The notes beneath the pieces were generated by a model. The model was not told the DNA's origin, did no database searches, and worked only from the letters and a program-made list of their open reading frames with translations. A stretch of DNA of 64,000 nt, taken from the NCBI RefSeq assembly GCF_046156175.1, contig NZ_JAYLVL010000003.1, positions 1 through 64,000 on the forward strand. The letters run 5' to 3'. Positions within the stretch are counted from its first letter, which is position 1. Each line of letters opens with the position of its first letter. Positions 42,383-51,076 of this stretch are shown here, one piece after another. The DNA is from Lacisediminihabitans sp046156175. Lineage in GTDB: Bacteria > Actinomycetota > Actinomycetes > Actinomycetales > Microbacteriaceae. A program made the translations under genes and the position numbers.

Positions 42383-43609
42383 TCAGTAGCGGATGGCGTC
42401 GATCACTTTGAAGCGCACGGCCGCGATCGCGGGCAGCAGACCCGCGAGCGCGCCGACGATCGTCGCCGCCCCCAGCCCGAACAGGGCGGCACCGATCGGG
42501 AAGGAGGGAAGCTCGGTGAGCCCCTGTGACAGCTTCTCCTGTACCCAGGGATTCTCCACGATCGCGACGGCCACTCCCACGCCGACCACACCCGCGGCGG
42601 CGGTCGCGACCACGCTCTCCATCATCACCGCGAAGAACACTCGCCCAGCGGTTGCGCCGAAACTCCGACGGATGCCGATCTCTCGGATCCTCTGGCGCAC
42701 GGTCACGAGGGAGATGTTCACCAGCCCGAGTGCGCCGAGAAACAGCACGAGGCCGGCCACTCCCCCGACAGCGATTCTGATCGGACCGAGTGGATCGTCA
42801 CCGTAGGCGGCATAGTCCTGTCGATTCACCTGCACATCCACCCCGGCGGGAACTGACGCGGAGAGTTCCGACCGGAGACGCGAACTCAGCTTCTTGGCCA
42901 TCGACGGAGGCACCCAGGCTTCGAACTGCACCTGGCCGGCATAGTCCGCCGGATTGGCGACCGCACGGAAGGCATCCGTCAGCATCATCATGCCGGGCAT
43001 GTCACCGTCCTGCGCAGCATTCACGCCGATGACCACCGCGGTGACCGGATGCGCTCCGAGCAGGCGTACCGTCGGGTGGGTCCGGAGATCGGGTGACCCC
43101 ATCAGCGCCCAGAATGGACCATTAACCACGAGGCCCGGTGCGAGGCGATCGACATCCGCATCGACGAACCAACTGCCTTTTTTCACCGACACCCGGTGCA
43201 TGGTGCCGTAGTCGACGTCGATCGCCATGGTGTTGACGATCGATGCCCCGCCCACGAACTGCACAGAGAGCTGTCCGTTCAGCGAACCGGTGTGATATCG
43301 GATCTTGTAACGGTCGATCGCCGAATCGAGCGTCGTCTCGAATTCTGTCGCGTCGAAGGCCGCACCGCTGTTCGAATAGGCCGCTATCCCGAGGGCGGCC
43401 GGGCGGCCGCCGTTGCGCTCGTTCGACACCTGAAGCGACTGTTCGACAATCGCTCCAAGGCCGACGACGGACGTGATCGCCGTCACGGCGACCGCGACCC
43501 CGATGAGGCTGAGCAGCACCCGGGTGCGATGGATCCGCACCTCCGCCCACGCCTCGGAGAACGATCCGACCAGAGCGGCGAGGGGTGACTGGCGGTTCGA
43601 CCCGCTCAC
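42383..43609 (-). CDS. ABC transporter permease, MacB/FtsX type
   Basis: This 408-aa permease has the MacB topology: one N-terminal helix (HRTRVLLSLIGVAVAVTAITSVVGLG, in parts: LLSLIGVAVAVTAI), a large extracellular domain of about 220 residues, then three C-terminal helices in the FtsX domain (IAVGGVAGLVLFLGALGLVN in parts: GLVLFLGALGLVNI; VRQRIREIGIRRSFGA is the coupling region). It overlaps the ATPase gene by 4 bp. With the adaptor at 44328 it forms a tripartite-like export set. In Gram-positive bacteria such sets resist antimicrobial peptides or export lipids or signals; the substrate is unknown. Confidence 0.9.
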   Translation of the reverse strand: MSGSNRQSPLAALVGSFSEAWAEVRIHRTRVLLSLIGVAVAVTAITSVVGLGAIVEQSLQVSNERNGGRPAALGIAAYSNSGAAFDATEFETTLDSAIDRYKIRYHTGSLNGQLSVQFVGGASIVNTMAIDVDYGTMHRVSVKKGSWFVDADVDRLAPGLVVNGPFWALMGSPDLRTHPTVRLLGAHPVTAVVIGVNAAQDGDMPGMMMLTDAFRAVANPADYAGQVQFEAWVPPSMAKKLSSRLRSELSASVPAGVDVQVNRQDYAAYGDDPLGPIRIAVGGVAGLVLFLGALGLVNISLVTVRQRIREIGIRRSFGATAGRVFFAVMMESVVATAAAGVVGVGVAVAIVENPWVQEKLSQGLTELPSFPIGAALFGLGAATIVGALAGLLPAIAAVRFKVIDAIRY

Positions 43610-44331
43610 AGGGTGACCTCGGGCACCGAGAGCGAGAGCACCCTCGCCACGTCGATCGGTGACAGCAGTCCGCTATCGAGTCGATAGTGCCGGCGGGCGA
43701 GGGCGGCGACATTCACGTCGTGGGTAATGGTGATCAGGGCGGCACCGGACGACTCGGCCACGTCGTCGAGCAACCCCATGACGCTCGCCCCCGTCTCGAT
43801 GTCGAGGGCACCGGTCGGCTCGTCGGCGAGGATCAGCCTCGGACGCCGGATCAGCGCCCGGGCGATCGCCGCGCGCTGCTGCTCCCCGCCGGAGAGCTTC
43901 TCCGGCATCGAGTTCAGACGGGCACCGAGCCCGACTCTCTCGAGCATCTCGGTCGCGATCTGGCGTCGACGCCAAAATTGCCTGCCGCTCGCGTAGAGCA
44001 TCGGCGTCATCACGTTCTCGAGGGCAGTGCGGCCGCCGAGCAGGTTGAACTGCTGGAAGATGAAGCCGATGTCGGCCCCCCGAGCCCGGTCGCGCGCGTT
44101 GCCCGACAGCTCGCTCGTGAGCCGGTCGTCGAACCAGATGCTCCCCGACGTGGGACTGTCGAGAAGCCCGAGCAGGTTGAGCAGTGTCGACTTGCCCGAT
44201 CCGCTGCGTCCAACGATCGACACGTGGTCGCCGACCGCCACATCGAGGGTGACCCCCTTGAGGATCTCGAGCGTCTCGTCATCCGGAAGCTGCACCGAAC
44301 GTGTTACTTCGTCGAGCCGAAGCAGGCTCAC
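43606..44331 (-). CDS. ABC transporter ATP-binding protein, MacB/LolD type
   Basis: This 241-aa ATPase starts at GTG 44331, overlapping the adaptor stop (GTGA). All motifs are present: VGRSGSGKSTLLNLLGLLD (Walker A), IGFIFQQFNLL (Q-loop), LSGGEQQRAAIARAL (signature), LILADEPTGALD (Walker B) and ITITHDVNVA (H-loop). The PTSGSIWFDD and FNLLGGRTALENV context is that of MacB/LolD-like ATPases. It powers the permease encoded immediately downstream. A longer open frame upstream is a shadow of the adaptor gene. Confidence 0.95.
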   Translation of the reverse strand: MSLLRLDEVTRSVQLPDDETLEILKGVTLDVAVGDHVSIVGRSGSGKSTLLNLLGLLDSPTSGSIWFDDRLTSELSGNARDRARGADIGFIFQQFNLLGGRTALENVMTPMLYASGRQFWRRRQIATEMLERVGLGARLNSMPEKLSGGEQQRAAIARALIRRPRLILADEPTGALDIETGASVMGLLDDVAESSGAALITITHDVNVAALARRHYRLDSGLLSPIDVARVLSLSVPEVTL

Positions 44332-45335
44332 CCGCCCACTCCAACGCCCTGGCACTCCGGCGAACCGGCGAACCGAGGATCGGCGCAATCCGGGGACTGT
44401 GAGGCACCGGGCACGAACTGCAGGATCAGGTCGCCCTTGGCGAGTCCCGCGGTGATCTCGACGTTGGTGCCGTCGGTCAACCCGATGCTGACCGGATGCT
44501 TCTCGGTCGAGCCATCGGTCTTCTGGGTGTAGACCACGCCGCTTTGGGCACTGCCCTCGACGGCCGTGATCGGCACCACCAGCACATCCTTCGCAACGCC
44601 TCCCGAGATGGTGAGTTTGGCAGCGAGGCCGCTGAAGACGGTGACTGCGGCGGGCACGGCGCAACGGATGGTGGTGCCGCCCGTCGACGCAGCGCCCGCG
44701 CCGCTGTCGGCGGTCGAGGTGTCGGCCGTCGCCCCAGCGAGGGCCGACGAGATCGTGAGACCGGTACAGGTGAACGGCGCCGGGCCCCCCGTGATCGCCA
44801 CTTGGGCTTCCGTCGGGCGGTTGAGCAGCCGGTACTGCTGCTCGGGCGAGAGTGACCCGCCAACGCTGAATGTGGGCGGGGCCACCTGCCCGATCACGTC
44901 TCCGACGGCCACCACCTGGCCGACGATCATCGGAAACGACGAGAGGATGCCGACCGAGCCCGCCGTGACCGTGACGGTCTTCAACACCACCGTTGTGCCA
45001 TCGGCGGAGGGCACTTCTGAGCGGATAGTGAGCATCGGAGTCGCCGCGACGACGGCCTCGCCCGGCGCCACGAGCACCTTCTTCACTTCACCCGCCAACG
45101 TCGCCTTCACCGGCACCGCGGCATCCGCCGACACGGTTGCCTTGAGAGTGACGTCGTTGGTGATCGTGCCGATCTCGACGGTGGCGACCGGCTCTTCGAT
45201 CTGGGCGGTCGGCACGGTGGGATCCGTCGCGGTGATGGCCCCGGAGAAGAACGCCATCTTCACGAGGGCCGCCGCGATGGCGAGAAAGATGATGATCCGA
45301 ATGATCGGGAAGACCCATTTGCGCGCAATTCCCAC
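44328..45335 (-). CDS. Membrane-anchored adaptor protein of the ABC export set
   Basis: This 335-aa protein has one N-terminal membrane helix (about 10-30, IIRIIIFLAIAAALVKMAFF in parts: IIFLAIAAALVKMAF) and an extracellular HlyD/MacA-like body. EEPVATVEIGTITNDVTLKATV opens the beta-barrel region (in parts: EEPVATVEIGTITN), and a GEVKKVLVAPGEAVVAATPMLTI lipoyl-like hairpin follows (in parts: LVAPGEAVVAATPML). The middle (about 170-230) is alanine/threonine-rich and variable. The C-terminal part (KDVLVVPITAVEGSAQSGVVYTQ) is typical of membrane fusion proteins. It heads the adaptor-ATPase-permease operon. Confidence 0.85.
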   Translation of the reverse strand: MGIARKWVFPIIRIIIFLAIAAALVKMAFFSGAITATDPTVPTAQIEEPVATVEIGTITNDVTLKATVSADAAVPVKATLAGEVKKVLVAPGEAVVAATPMLTIRSEVPSADGTTVVLKTVTVTAGSVGILSSFPMIVGQVVAVGDVIGQVAPPTFSVGGSLSPEQQYRLLNRPTEAQVAITGGPAPFTCTGLTISSALAGATADTSTADSGAGAASTGGTTIRCAVPAAVTVFSGLAAKLTISGGVAKDVLVVPITAVEGSAQSGVVYTQKTDGSTEKHPVSIGLTDGTNVEITAGLAKGDLILQFVPGASQSPDCADPRFAGSPECQGVGVGG

Positions 45336-45414
45336 AGCAACCCCAGTGTTCGACCGACAGTTCCACCATCACCCTAGAGGAAGTGGGGTGAGTAAAGATC
45401 AGTCGTGAGGATGA

Positions 45415-45520
45415 GGTCTCGACCGCCAGAGGTGCGCTGGTCGAGTAGGCCGCCTGCGGCCGCGTCGAGACCTCGCGTCGGGTTTCGATACGCTCGCTGG
45501 CGCTCGCTACTCGACCAGCA
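45415..45520. repeat. Cluster of dispersed intergenic repeats
   Basis: Two copies follow each other. 45415-45472 reads GGTCTCGACC...TGGTCGAGTAGGCC...GTCGAGACC (inverted halves). 45481-45520 reads GGTTTCGATACGCTCGCTGG then CGCTCGCTACTCGACCAG. Fragments (GGTCTCGACCAG) continue to 45563, close to the rnj stop. The stretch from 45336 to 45569 has no gene. Confidence 0.75.
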
Positions 45521-45569
45521 CGGCGTTAGGCCTCGACCCGCCCGGTGTCGGGTCTCGACCAGCGCGGAG

Positions 45570-47246
45570 TCAGGCCTCGATCACCACGGGCACGATCATC
45601 GGACGACGGCGGTGTGACGAGTTCACCCAGCGGCCCACCGTGCGGCGGATCACCTGGCTGAAGGCGTGCGTGTCGCGCGTGCCGTTCGCGGCGGCATCCG
45701 AAAGCGCCTTGACGATGAGCGGCTTCACCGCGTCGAAGACCGCTTCGTCCTCGGCGAAACCGCGGGCCTGGATCTCCGGCCCGACGATGACCCGACCGGT
45801 CTGCGCGTCGATCGCCACGAAGATGGAGACGAAGCCCTCCTCGGCCAGGATTCTGCGGTCCTTGAGGTCGGCATCCGTGATCTCGCCCACCGAGGATCCG
45901 TCGACGTACACGAAGCCGAGGTCCAGCTGGCCGACGACTGTCGCCTCGCCGTCCTTGAGGTCGATCACGATACCGTCCTCGCCGATGATCGTATTCGCCT
46001 CGGGGATGCCCGTGGCGATCGCCAGCTGCTGGTTGGAGACCAGGTGGCGGTACTCGCCGTGGACCGGAAGCACGTTCTTGGGCTTCAGGATGTTGTAGAC
46101 GTAGAGCAGCTCGCCGGCCGAGGCATGCCCGGAGACGTGCACCTTGGCGTTGCCCTTGTGCACGACGTTCGCGCCGAGCTTCGTGAGGCCGTTGATCACG
46201 CGGTAGACGGCGTTCTCGTTGCCGGGGATGAGGCTCGAGGCGAGGATGATCGTGTCGCCCTTGCCCACCTCGATCTGGTGTTCGAGGTTGGCCATGCGCG
46301 CAAGAACGGCCATCGGCTCGCCCTGCGACCCGGTCGACATGTAGACGATCTTGTTGTCGGGAAGGTCCGCGGCCTTCTTGGCGTCGATGAGCACGCCGGC
46401 CGGCACCTTGAGGTAGCCGAGGTCGGCGGCGATGGTCATGTTGCGCACCATCGAACGACCCATGAACGCGACACGGCGGCCGTTGGCGTGGGCGGCGTCC
46501 AGCACCTGCTGCACACGATGGACGTGACTGGAGAAGCTCGCCACGATCACGCGGCGCGGCGCCTTCGAGATGACGGACTCGAGCACGGGCCCGATGTCGC
46601 GCTCCGGGGCGGTGAAGCCGGGGACATCCGCGTTGGTGGAATCGGGGAGGAAAAGGTCGACGCCGATCTCACCGAGGCGAGCGAAGGCGCGCAGGTCGGT
46701 GATGCGGTCGTCGAGGGGAAGCTGGTCCATCTTGAAGTCACCCGTGTGGAGCACGACTCCGGCGGCGGTCTTGATGGCCACGGCGAGCGCATCCGGAATC
46801 GAGTGGTTCACCGCGATGAACTCTAGGTCGAACGGGCCGATCTTCTCGGACTGACCCTCCGCGACGGTGAGCGTGTACGGGGTGATGCGGTGTTCCTTGA
46901 GCTTCGCCTCGATCAGCGCGAGCGTGAGCGTCGAACCGATGAGGGGGATGTCCTGACGCAGCTTGAGCAGGTAGGGCACCGCACCGATGTGGTCCTCATG
47001 GCCGTGCGTGAGCACGACACCGAGTACGTCGTCGAGCCGGTCTCTGATGGGACTGAAGTCGGGCAGGATCAGGTCGACCCCCGGCTGGTTCTCCTCTGGG
47101 AAGAGCACACCGCAGTCGACGATGAGGATCTTGCCGTCGATCTCATACGAGGTCATGTTGCGGCCGATCTCCCCGAGACCGCCGATGGGGATGACGCGCA
47201 GCGTTGCGGGTGCGAGAGGACGTGGTTCGTATACCGGTGAGTTCAT
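45570..47246 (-). CDS. rnj: Ribonuclease J
   Basis: RNase J is a metallo-beta-lactamase-fold nuclease with 5' exonuclease and endonuclease activity in mRNA decay and rRNA maturation. I use ATG 47246 (MNSPVYEPR), giving 558 aa; a TTG three codons earlier is possible. Zinc ligands are in VLTHGHEDHIGAVPYL, HTGDFKMDQ and NAKVHVSGHASAGELLYVYN (in parts: KVHVSGHASAGEL). GGLGEIGRNM, STNADVPGFTAPE and VYMSTGSQGEP are family motifs. dapA lies 54 bp upstream; the order dapA-rnj is conserved in actinobacteria. Confidence 0.97.
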   Translation of the reverse strand: MNSPVYEPRPLAPATLRVIPIGGLGEIGRNMTSYEIDGKILIVDCGVLFPEENQPGVDLILPDFSPIRDRLDDVLGVVLTHGHEDHIGAVPYLLKLRQDIPLIGSTLTLALIEAKLKEHRITPYTLTVAEGQSEKIGPFDLEFIAVNHSIPDALAVAIKTAAGVVLHTGDFKMDQLPLDDRITDLRAFARLGEIGVDLFLPDSTNADVPGFTAPERDIGPVLESVISKAPRRVIVASFSSHVHRVQQVLDAAHANGRRVAFMGRSMVRNMTIAADLGYLKVPAGVLIDAKKAADLPDNKIVYMSTGSQGEPMAVLARMANLEHQIEVGKGDTIILASSLIPGNENAVYRVINGLTKLGANVVHKGNAKVHVSGHASAGELLYVYNILKPKNVLPVHGEYRHLVSNQQLAIATGIPEANTIIGEDGIVIDLKDGEATVVGQLDLGFVYVDGSSVGEITDADLKDRRILAEEGFVSIFVAIDAQTGRVIVGPEIQARGFAEDEAVFDAVKPLIVKALSDAAANGTRDTHAFSQVIRRTVGRWVNSSHRRRPMIVPVVIEA

Positions 47247-47300
47247 GGGATCCAAATTGTTCGGTGATCTTCGGGGTCTTTAGCCCCCTTCTTCAGGCTG

Positions 47301-48278
47301 TTATCGCGTGGTCCCGGCGACTTTGGGCAAGGCTCCGCCTGCGGCCGCATTGCGGTCCGGGCGGAAGTTCGAGAGGTCGACCCCGGGGATCTCGCCGACG
47401 AGAGCGATCTCGTCTTCGATTTGGGCGGCCTCGAAGTCCTCAGGGCCCACGAGCGGCAGCCGCACACGCGGGCTGTCGATGCGGCCGAGGCCGTGCAGGA
47501 TGTATTTTGCGGCGACGGTGCCGGGCACGTGGGTCATCACTGCGCGCACGAGGGGCTCGAGCTGCTGATGCGCTGCGGTGGCGGTGGCGAGGTCGCCCGC
47601 GTTCACCGCATCCACGATCACCCGGTACGGTGCGGCGGCGATATTCGCCGTGACCCCGATGAGACCGGTCGCGCCGATCGCAAGGTGCGGAAGCACGTTG
47701 GCGTCATCGCCGGAGAAGTAGAGAAGGTCGGTCTGGTTCAGCACCCGGCTGACCTCGCTGAAGTCGCCCTTCGCATCCTTGATCGCCTTGATGTTGGGAT
47801 GTTTCGCCGCGCGCAGGATCGTTTCGTAACGGATCGGGATGCCCGTGCGCCCGGGGATGTCATACAGGATCACCGGCAGGTCGGTCGCATCCGCGATCAT
47901 GCGGAAATGGGTAAGGACACCGGCCTGAGTCGGCTTGTTGTAGTACGGGGTCACGATCATGACGGCGTCGGCGCCGGCCTTCTCGCTGTGCTTGTACAGC
48001 TCGATCGCGTGGGCGGTCTCGTTGGATCCGCCGCCGGTGATGATCTTCGCCCGGCCGGCCGCGACTGATTTGCCCACCTCGACGAGCTTGAGCTTTTCCG
48101 GGTCGGTGAGAGTGGATGTCTCCCCTGTGGTGCCCGTGACGACGATGCCGTCGGCGCCGGCGTTGATCACATCGTCGATGTGCTTCTCCACGCCCGCCCA
48201 GTCGACCTCGCCCTCTGCGGTGAAAGGGGTCACCAGCGCGACGAGCACCTGGCCGAAGGGATTGTGAGACGTGGACAC
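47301..48278 (-). CDS. dapA: 4-hydroxy-tetrahydrodipicolinate synthase
   Basis: DapA condenses pyruvate with aspartate semialdehyde, the first step committed to lysine and diaminopimelate. The 325-aa protein has GQVLVALVTPFTAEGEVDW at the start, GTTGETSTLTDPEKLKLVE, VTPYYNKPTQAGVL and the Schiff-base lysine in IKAIKDAKGDFSEV. YDIPGRTGIPI is the second conserved region. It is followed by rnj, probably on the same transcript. The other diaminopimelate genes in the window, dapB and dapF, are in separate units. Confidence 0.96.
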   Translation of the reverse strand: MSTSHNPFGQVLVALVTPFTAEGEVDWAGVEKHIDDVINAGADGIVVTGTTGETSTLTDPEKLKLVEVGKSVAAGRAKIITGGGSNETAHAIELYKHSEKAGADAVMIVTPYYNKPTQAGVLTHFRMIADATDLPVILYDIPGRTGIPIRYETILRAAKHPNIKAIKDAKGDFSEVSRVLNQTDLLYFSGDDANVLPHLAIGATGLIGVTANIAAAPYRVIVDAVNAGDLATATAAHQQLEPLVRAVMTHVPGTVAAKYILHGLGRIDSPRVRLPLVGPEDFEAAQIEDEIALVGEIPGVDLSNFRPDRNAAAGGALPKVAGTTR

Positions 48279-48437
48279 GAGTTACAGGGTATCGCGCTCG
48301 CGGGTGCAGCTCGCGATGGACTGCTGTCGCCCAGGGCGGATCTTCGCCGCGAGGAACGGCGTGTCGACCGCCTGGCACAGCGCGCCGCCGGGAAGTCCGC
48401 CCTTGGCCGCAGTGACGCGCCGCCAGTTCGATTCCAC

Positions 48438-49319
48438 TCAGAATCTATGCAAACCGAGCTCGACGTACCTGAGAACAGCAGAGACCACGGAGGCTGGCTC
48501 GAAGAGGATCTGCCGCCAGTCGAACCTCAGCACAAGGAATCCGAGGCAGGCGAGAGCGGCATCCCGCCGAAGGTCCCGAAGACGTTGCTCGCGACCGCCG
48601 TGGTGCTGCTCGCTGTCGCACTCGATGACCAGTCGATCGCCGACAAGGAGATCTATCCGGTCGAGATCCGTGAAGGGGATGCGCACCTGGGGAGTCGCCG
48701 CGCACCCCGCTTGAGCCAGAAGCACCCTGACCACGCTCTCCGACCCCGAATCTGCGCGATCGTCGACGAGCGAAAGCAGCGAACGTCCCCTTGCGGACAG
48801 CCCGATCGCGGCGGCCTCGAGGTCGAAACGTGAGGTCTCTGTGCGGCGCAGAAGCGAATCCAGGATCGCGACGACGTATTCGTCCGGTTCGGTGTCGACG
48901 AGTTGCCTCATCATGTCCGCGATCGAAGCGACACCGATTGAATGGCGCAAAGGCCGCGGCGCGCCGGTCCACAGGATCCGCACGTCCCCGCGATTTCGGT
49001 CTAGCGCTCGATGGGGATCATCGGGATCCCGCAGGTGAGTTGCACCCCGGGATACTTCCACTATGAGCCCGCGGTCCGGCGGAACCCACAGTCTCATCGC
49101 CCGCGCCGCCGAGGCTCCCGCGAGCCGACCACCGACCCGGGCCGCTCGAACTAGTTCTGTATGGGCGTCGAGAGCGGCATAGACGCCGGGCCGCACTCGC
49201 ACGACCCTCCCGATGGCAGCCGCGCGCTCGACCTGTGAATGCGGTATTCCGATTTCGCCGAGGGTCCGGACGTGGGCGACGCCACCGAGGGATCGGAGAG
49301 AAGATTCGAGCGATGACAT
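48438..49319 (-). CDS. DUF559 / AbiEi-antitoxin-like protein
   Basis: This 293-aa protein starts at MSSLESSLRSLGGVAHVRTL. The N-terminal 60 residues form a winged helix of the type-IV antitoxin AbiEi kind (VRTLGEIGIPHSQVERAAAIGRVVRVRPGVYA in parts: GIPHSQVERAAAIGRV and VRVRPGVYA). The C-terminal part (about 195-290) matches DUF559, a Vsr-like endonuclease fold: LLVGDRLVIECDSEQHHGG with the acidic centre, RRDAALACLGFLVLRFDWRQIL. Such fusions are common single genes in Microbacteriaceae and related families. No toxin partner is adjacent. The DNA-binding and nuclease roles are inferred from domains only. Confidence 0.8.
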   Translation of the reverse strand: MSSLESSLRSLGGVAHVRTLGEIGIPHSQVERAAAIGRVVRVRPGVYAALDAHTELVRAARVGGRLAGASAARAMRLWVPPDRGLIVEVSRGATHLRDPDDPHRALDRNRGDVRILWTGAPRPLRHSIGVASIADMMRQLVDTEPDEYVVAILDSLLRRTETSRFDLEAAAIGLSARGRSLLSLVDDRADSGSESVVRVLLAQAGCAATPQVRIPFTDLDRIDLLVGDRLVIECDSEQHHGGREQRLRDLRRDAALACLGFLVLRFDWRQILFEPASVVSAVLRYVELGLHRF

Positions 49320-49631
49320 GAGCCGATGATGATCGCGGTCCCGGCGACGCGGGGAATTCCGGTCCTCCCGGTGGAGACGATGTGGCTGTCGAGCGCTGTG
49401 GAGGAGGCGACATCTCCTGCTGAGAGCGGACCAAACGGGCGACTCGCCGTTTGAGGGATGAGACACGCCGAGGGAAAGCGCCGAGATCCGCTCTGGGCGC
49501 CGTATCCGGCCACCGCAGCCGTCGTGGCCGGCCGCCGCAGCTCCCACCAACGCGAGACGCAGAACAGAACCGTGTAACCCCGCGTCACACAGCGGCATCG
49601 CGAAGGCCGCGCGGATAGCGTGGAACGCACT
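49320..49631. other. Divergent intergenic region
   Basis: These 312 bp separate the DUF559 gene from the plus-strand redox operon and must hold both promoters. No clear -35/-10 pair, operator or hairpin was identified, and the short open frames on both strands lack starts with ribosome-binding sites. Confidence 0.5.
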
Positions 49632-50066
49632 ATGAACCCCCTCGGAATCGCCGTCGTTCTGGTCGCCCTCGTTGCGGCCTCCACAGTGATCGGCCTCGTC
49701 TGGCGCTCGACCACCGGACGCATCCGTACAGTCACCCGAAGCGACGAGCGCATTCACGTCTCAGAACTCTCGGCGGATGCCGTGGCGGGCTCGGGAGCGA
49801 CGCTGCTGCAGTTCTCCACCGAGTTCTGTTCGCCATGTCGCACCACCAACTCGCTTCTCGGTGCGCTGACGGCCGAACTGCCCGGCATCACCCACGTGGA
49901 TGTCGATGTCACCACGCGTCCCGATCTCGCGGACCGCTTCAACCTGCTTCAGTCCCCCACCACCTTCATCCTCGATGCGAACGGCGCCGTGCGTGCGCGG
50001 ATCGGTGGCGCACCCCGCATCGCGGACGTGCGCGCCGAACTCGGCCGAATCCTCGAAGCCGCCTGA
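49632..50066 (+). CDS. Membrane-anchored thioredoxin-like protein
   Basis: This 144-aa protein starts at MNPLGIAVVLVALVAAS, one membrane helix that would anchor the domain. The thioredoxin fold follows with the redox motif CSPC in LLQFSTEFCSPCRTTNSLL (about 63-70) and the cis-proline in FNLLQSPTTFILDANG. It is the first of four plus-strand genes: this one, DUF4395, OsmC-like and TIGR01777. The pairing with a DUF4395 membrane protein is common in actinobacteria. It may reduce or shuffle disulfides near the membrane. The ribosome-binding site is weak. Confidence 0.88.
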   Translation: MNPLGIAVVLVALVAASTVIGLVWRSTTGRIRTVTRSDERIHVSELSADAVAGSGATLLQFSTEFCSPCRTTNSLLGALTAELPGITHVDVDVTTRPDLADRFNLLQSPTTFILDANGAVRARIGGAPRIADVRAELGRILEAA

Positions 50067-50092
50067 GCGAAACCCCGAACGAAAGGGTGCCC

Positions 50093-50641
50093 ATGAGCGC
50101 CACGAAACCACTTTCCGCATCGAAGCAGGCACTAGTTGCGAAGCCCGGCACCACGGGCATCGATCCCCGCGGACCGCGCTTCAGCGCGGGCATCACCGCC
50201 GTGCTCCTGCTCGTGGTGATCGCCCTCGCCCTCGCCTCGTCCGCTGTTCCCGCTGCGACGGTTGGCGAACGTGCCGGCCAACCCGCGTTCATCCTCTTCG
50301 CGATCATCACCGCGCTCTTCGCCTTTGGCGCCTTCGCCGGTGTTTCCCGCCACCCGTACGGCTGGCTGTTCCGCGCCCTGGTTCGCCCCCGGCTCGGTGC
50401 ACCGACCCACCTCGAAGACCCGAAGCCGCCGACGTTCTCGCAGGGGGTCGGCCTCGTCGTGACCTTGGTCGGAGTCGTGCTGCACCTCGCCGGTGTGCCC
50501 TTCGGGCTGGTGATCTTCGCGGCGGCGGCCTTCATCGCGGCATTTCTCAACTCGGTATTCGACTACTGCTTCGGATGCCAGCTCTATCTGCTTCTCGTTC
50601 GGGTCGGGCTGACTGGGCCAAAGGCCGACCCCCGCGCGTAG
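50093..50641 (+). CDS. DUF4395 membrane protein
   Basis: This 182-aa protein starts at MSATKPLSAS behind GAAAGG. It begins its conserved part with GIDPRGPRFSAGITAVLLLVVIALA (in parts: IDPRGPRFSAGITAVLL) and ends with FIAAFLNSVFDYCFGCQLYLLLVR (in parts: FLNSVFDYCFGCQLYLL). It has four or five membrane helices. The C-F-G-C motif in the last helix is the hallmark of DUF4395 and could exchange electrons with the thioredoxin-like neighbour. The function of the family is not established. Confidence 0.88.
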   Translation: MSATKPLSASKQALVAKPGTTGIDPRGPRFSAGITAVLLLVVIALALASSAVPAATVGERAGQPAFILFAIITALFAFGAFAGVSRHPYGWLFRALVRPRLGAPTHLEDPKPPTFSQGVGLVVTLVGVVLHLAGVPFGLVIFAAAAFIAAFLNSVFDYCFGCQLYLLLVRVGLTGPKADPRA

Positions 50642-50650
50642 TCTGAAGCC

Positions 50651-51076
50651 ATGGCAGTGACCAGCGAGGCGACGACGCTCTGGAACGGTGACCTGACGAG
50701 CGGATCGGGCAGGACGAGGCTCGACTCATCGGCCGCGGCGGACTTCCCCGTGACCTGGGCCGCCAGAGCCAACGGTGAGGCCGCCCACACCAATCCGGAG
50801 GAACTGCTGGGCGCTGCACACTCGGCATGCTTCGCGATGGCCTTCGCCAACGCGCTCGCCGGTTTCGGCACCCCGCCGCAGAGCCTCCAGGTGACCGCGG
50901 CGGTCACTTTCGATCCCGGCGCCGGGATAACGGGAAGTCACCTGCTGGTCAGCGCAAAGGTGGCGGGCATCAGCGAACAGGATTTCGCGCGGATCGCGGC
51001 CAGGGCGAAGGAGACTTGCCCGGTTTCGCGCGCGTTGGCGGGCATCCCGATCACACTCGAAGCTAATCTCGCATAG
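50651..51076 (+). CDS. OsmC-family peroxiredoxin
   Basis: OsmC proteins reduce organic hydroperoxides through two cysteines. The 141-aa protein shows NPEELLGAAHSACFAMAFANALAGFG with the peroxidatic cysteine (in parts: EELLGAAHSACFAMAFA, about residue 58), and ARAKETCPVSRALAGIPITLEA with the resolving cysteine (in parts: AKETCPVSRALAG, about residue 122). It starts 9 bp after the DUF4395 stop and overlaps the next gene by one base. Electrons may come from the thioredoxin-like protein of the same operon, which is inference. Confidence 0.93.
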   Translation: MAVTSEATTLWNGDLTSGSGRTRLDSSAAADFPVTWAARANGEAAHTNPEELLGAAHSACFAMAFANALAGFGTPPQSLQVTAAVTFDPGAGITGSHLLVSAKVAGISEQDFARIAARAKETCPVSRALAGIPITLEANLA

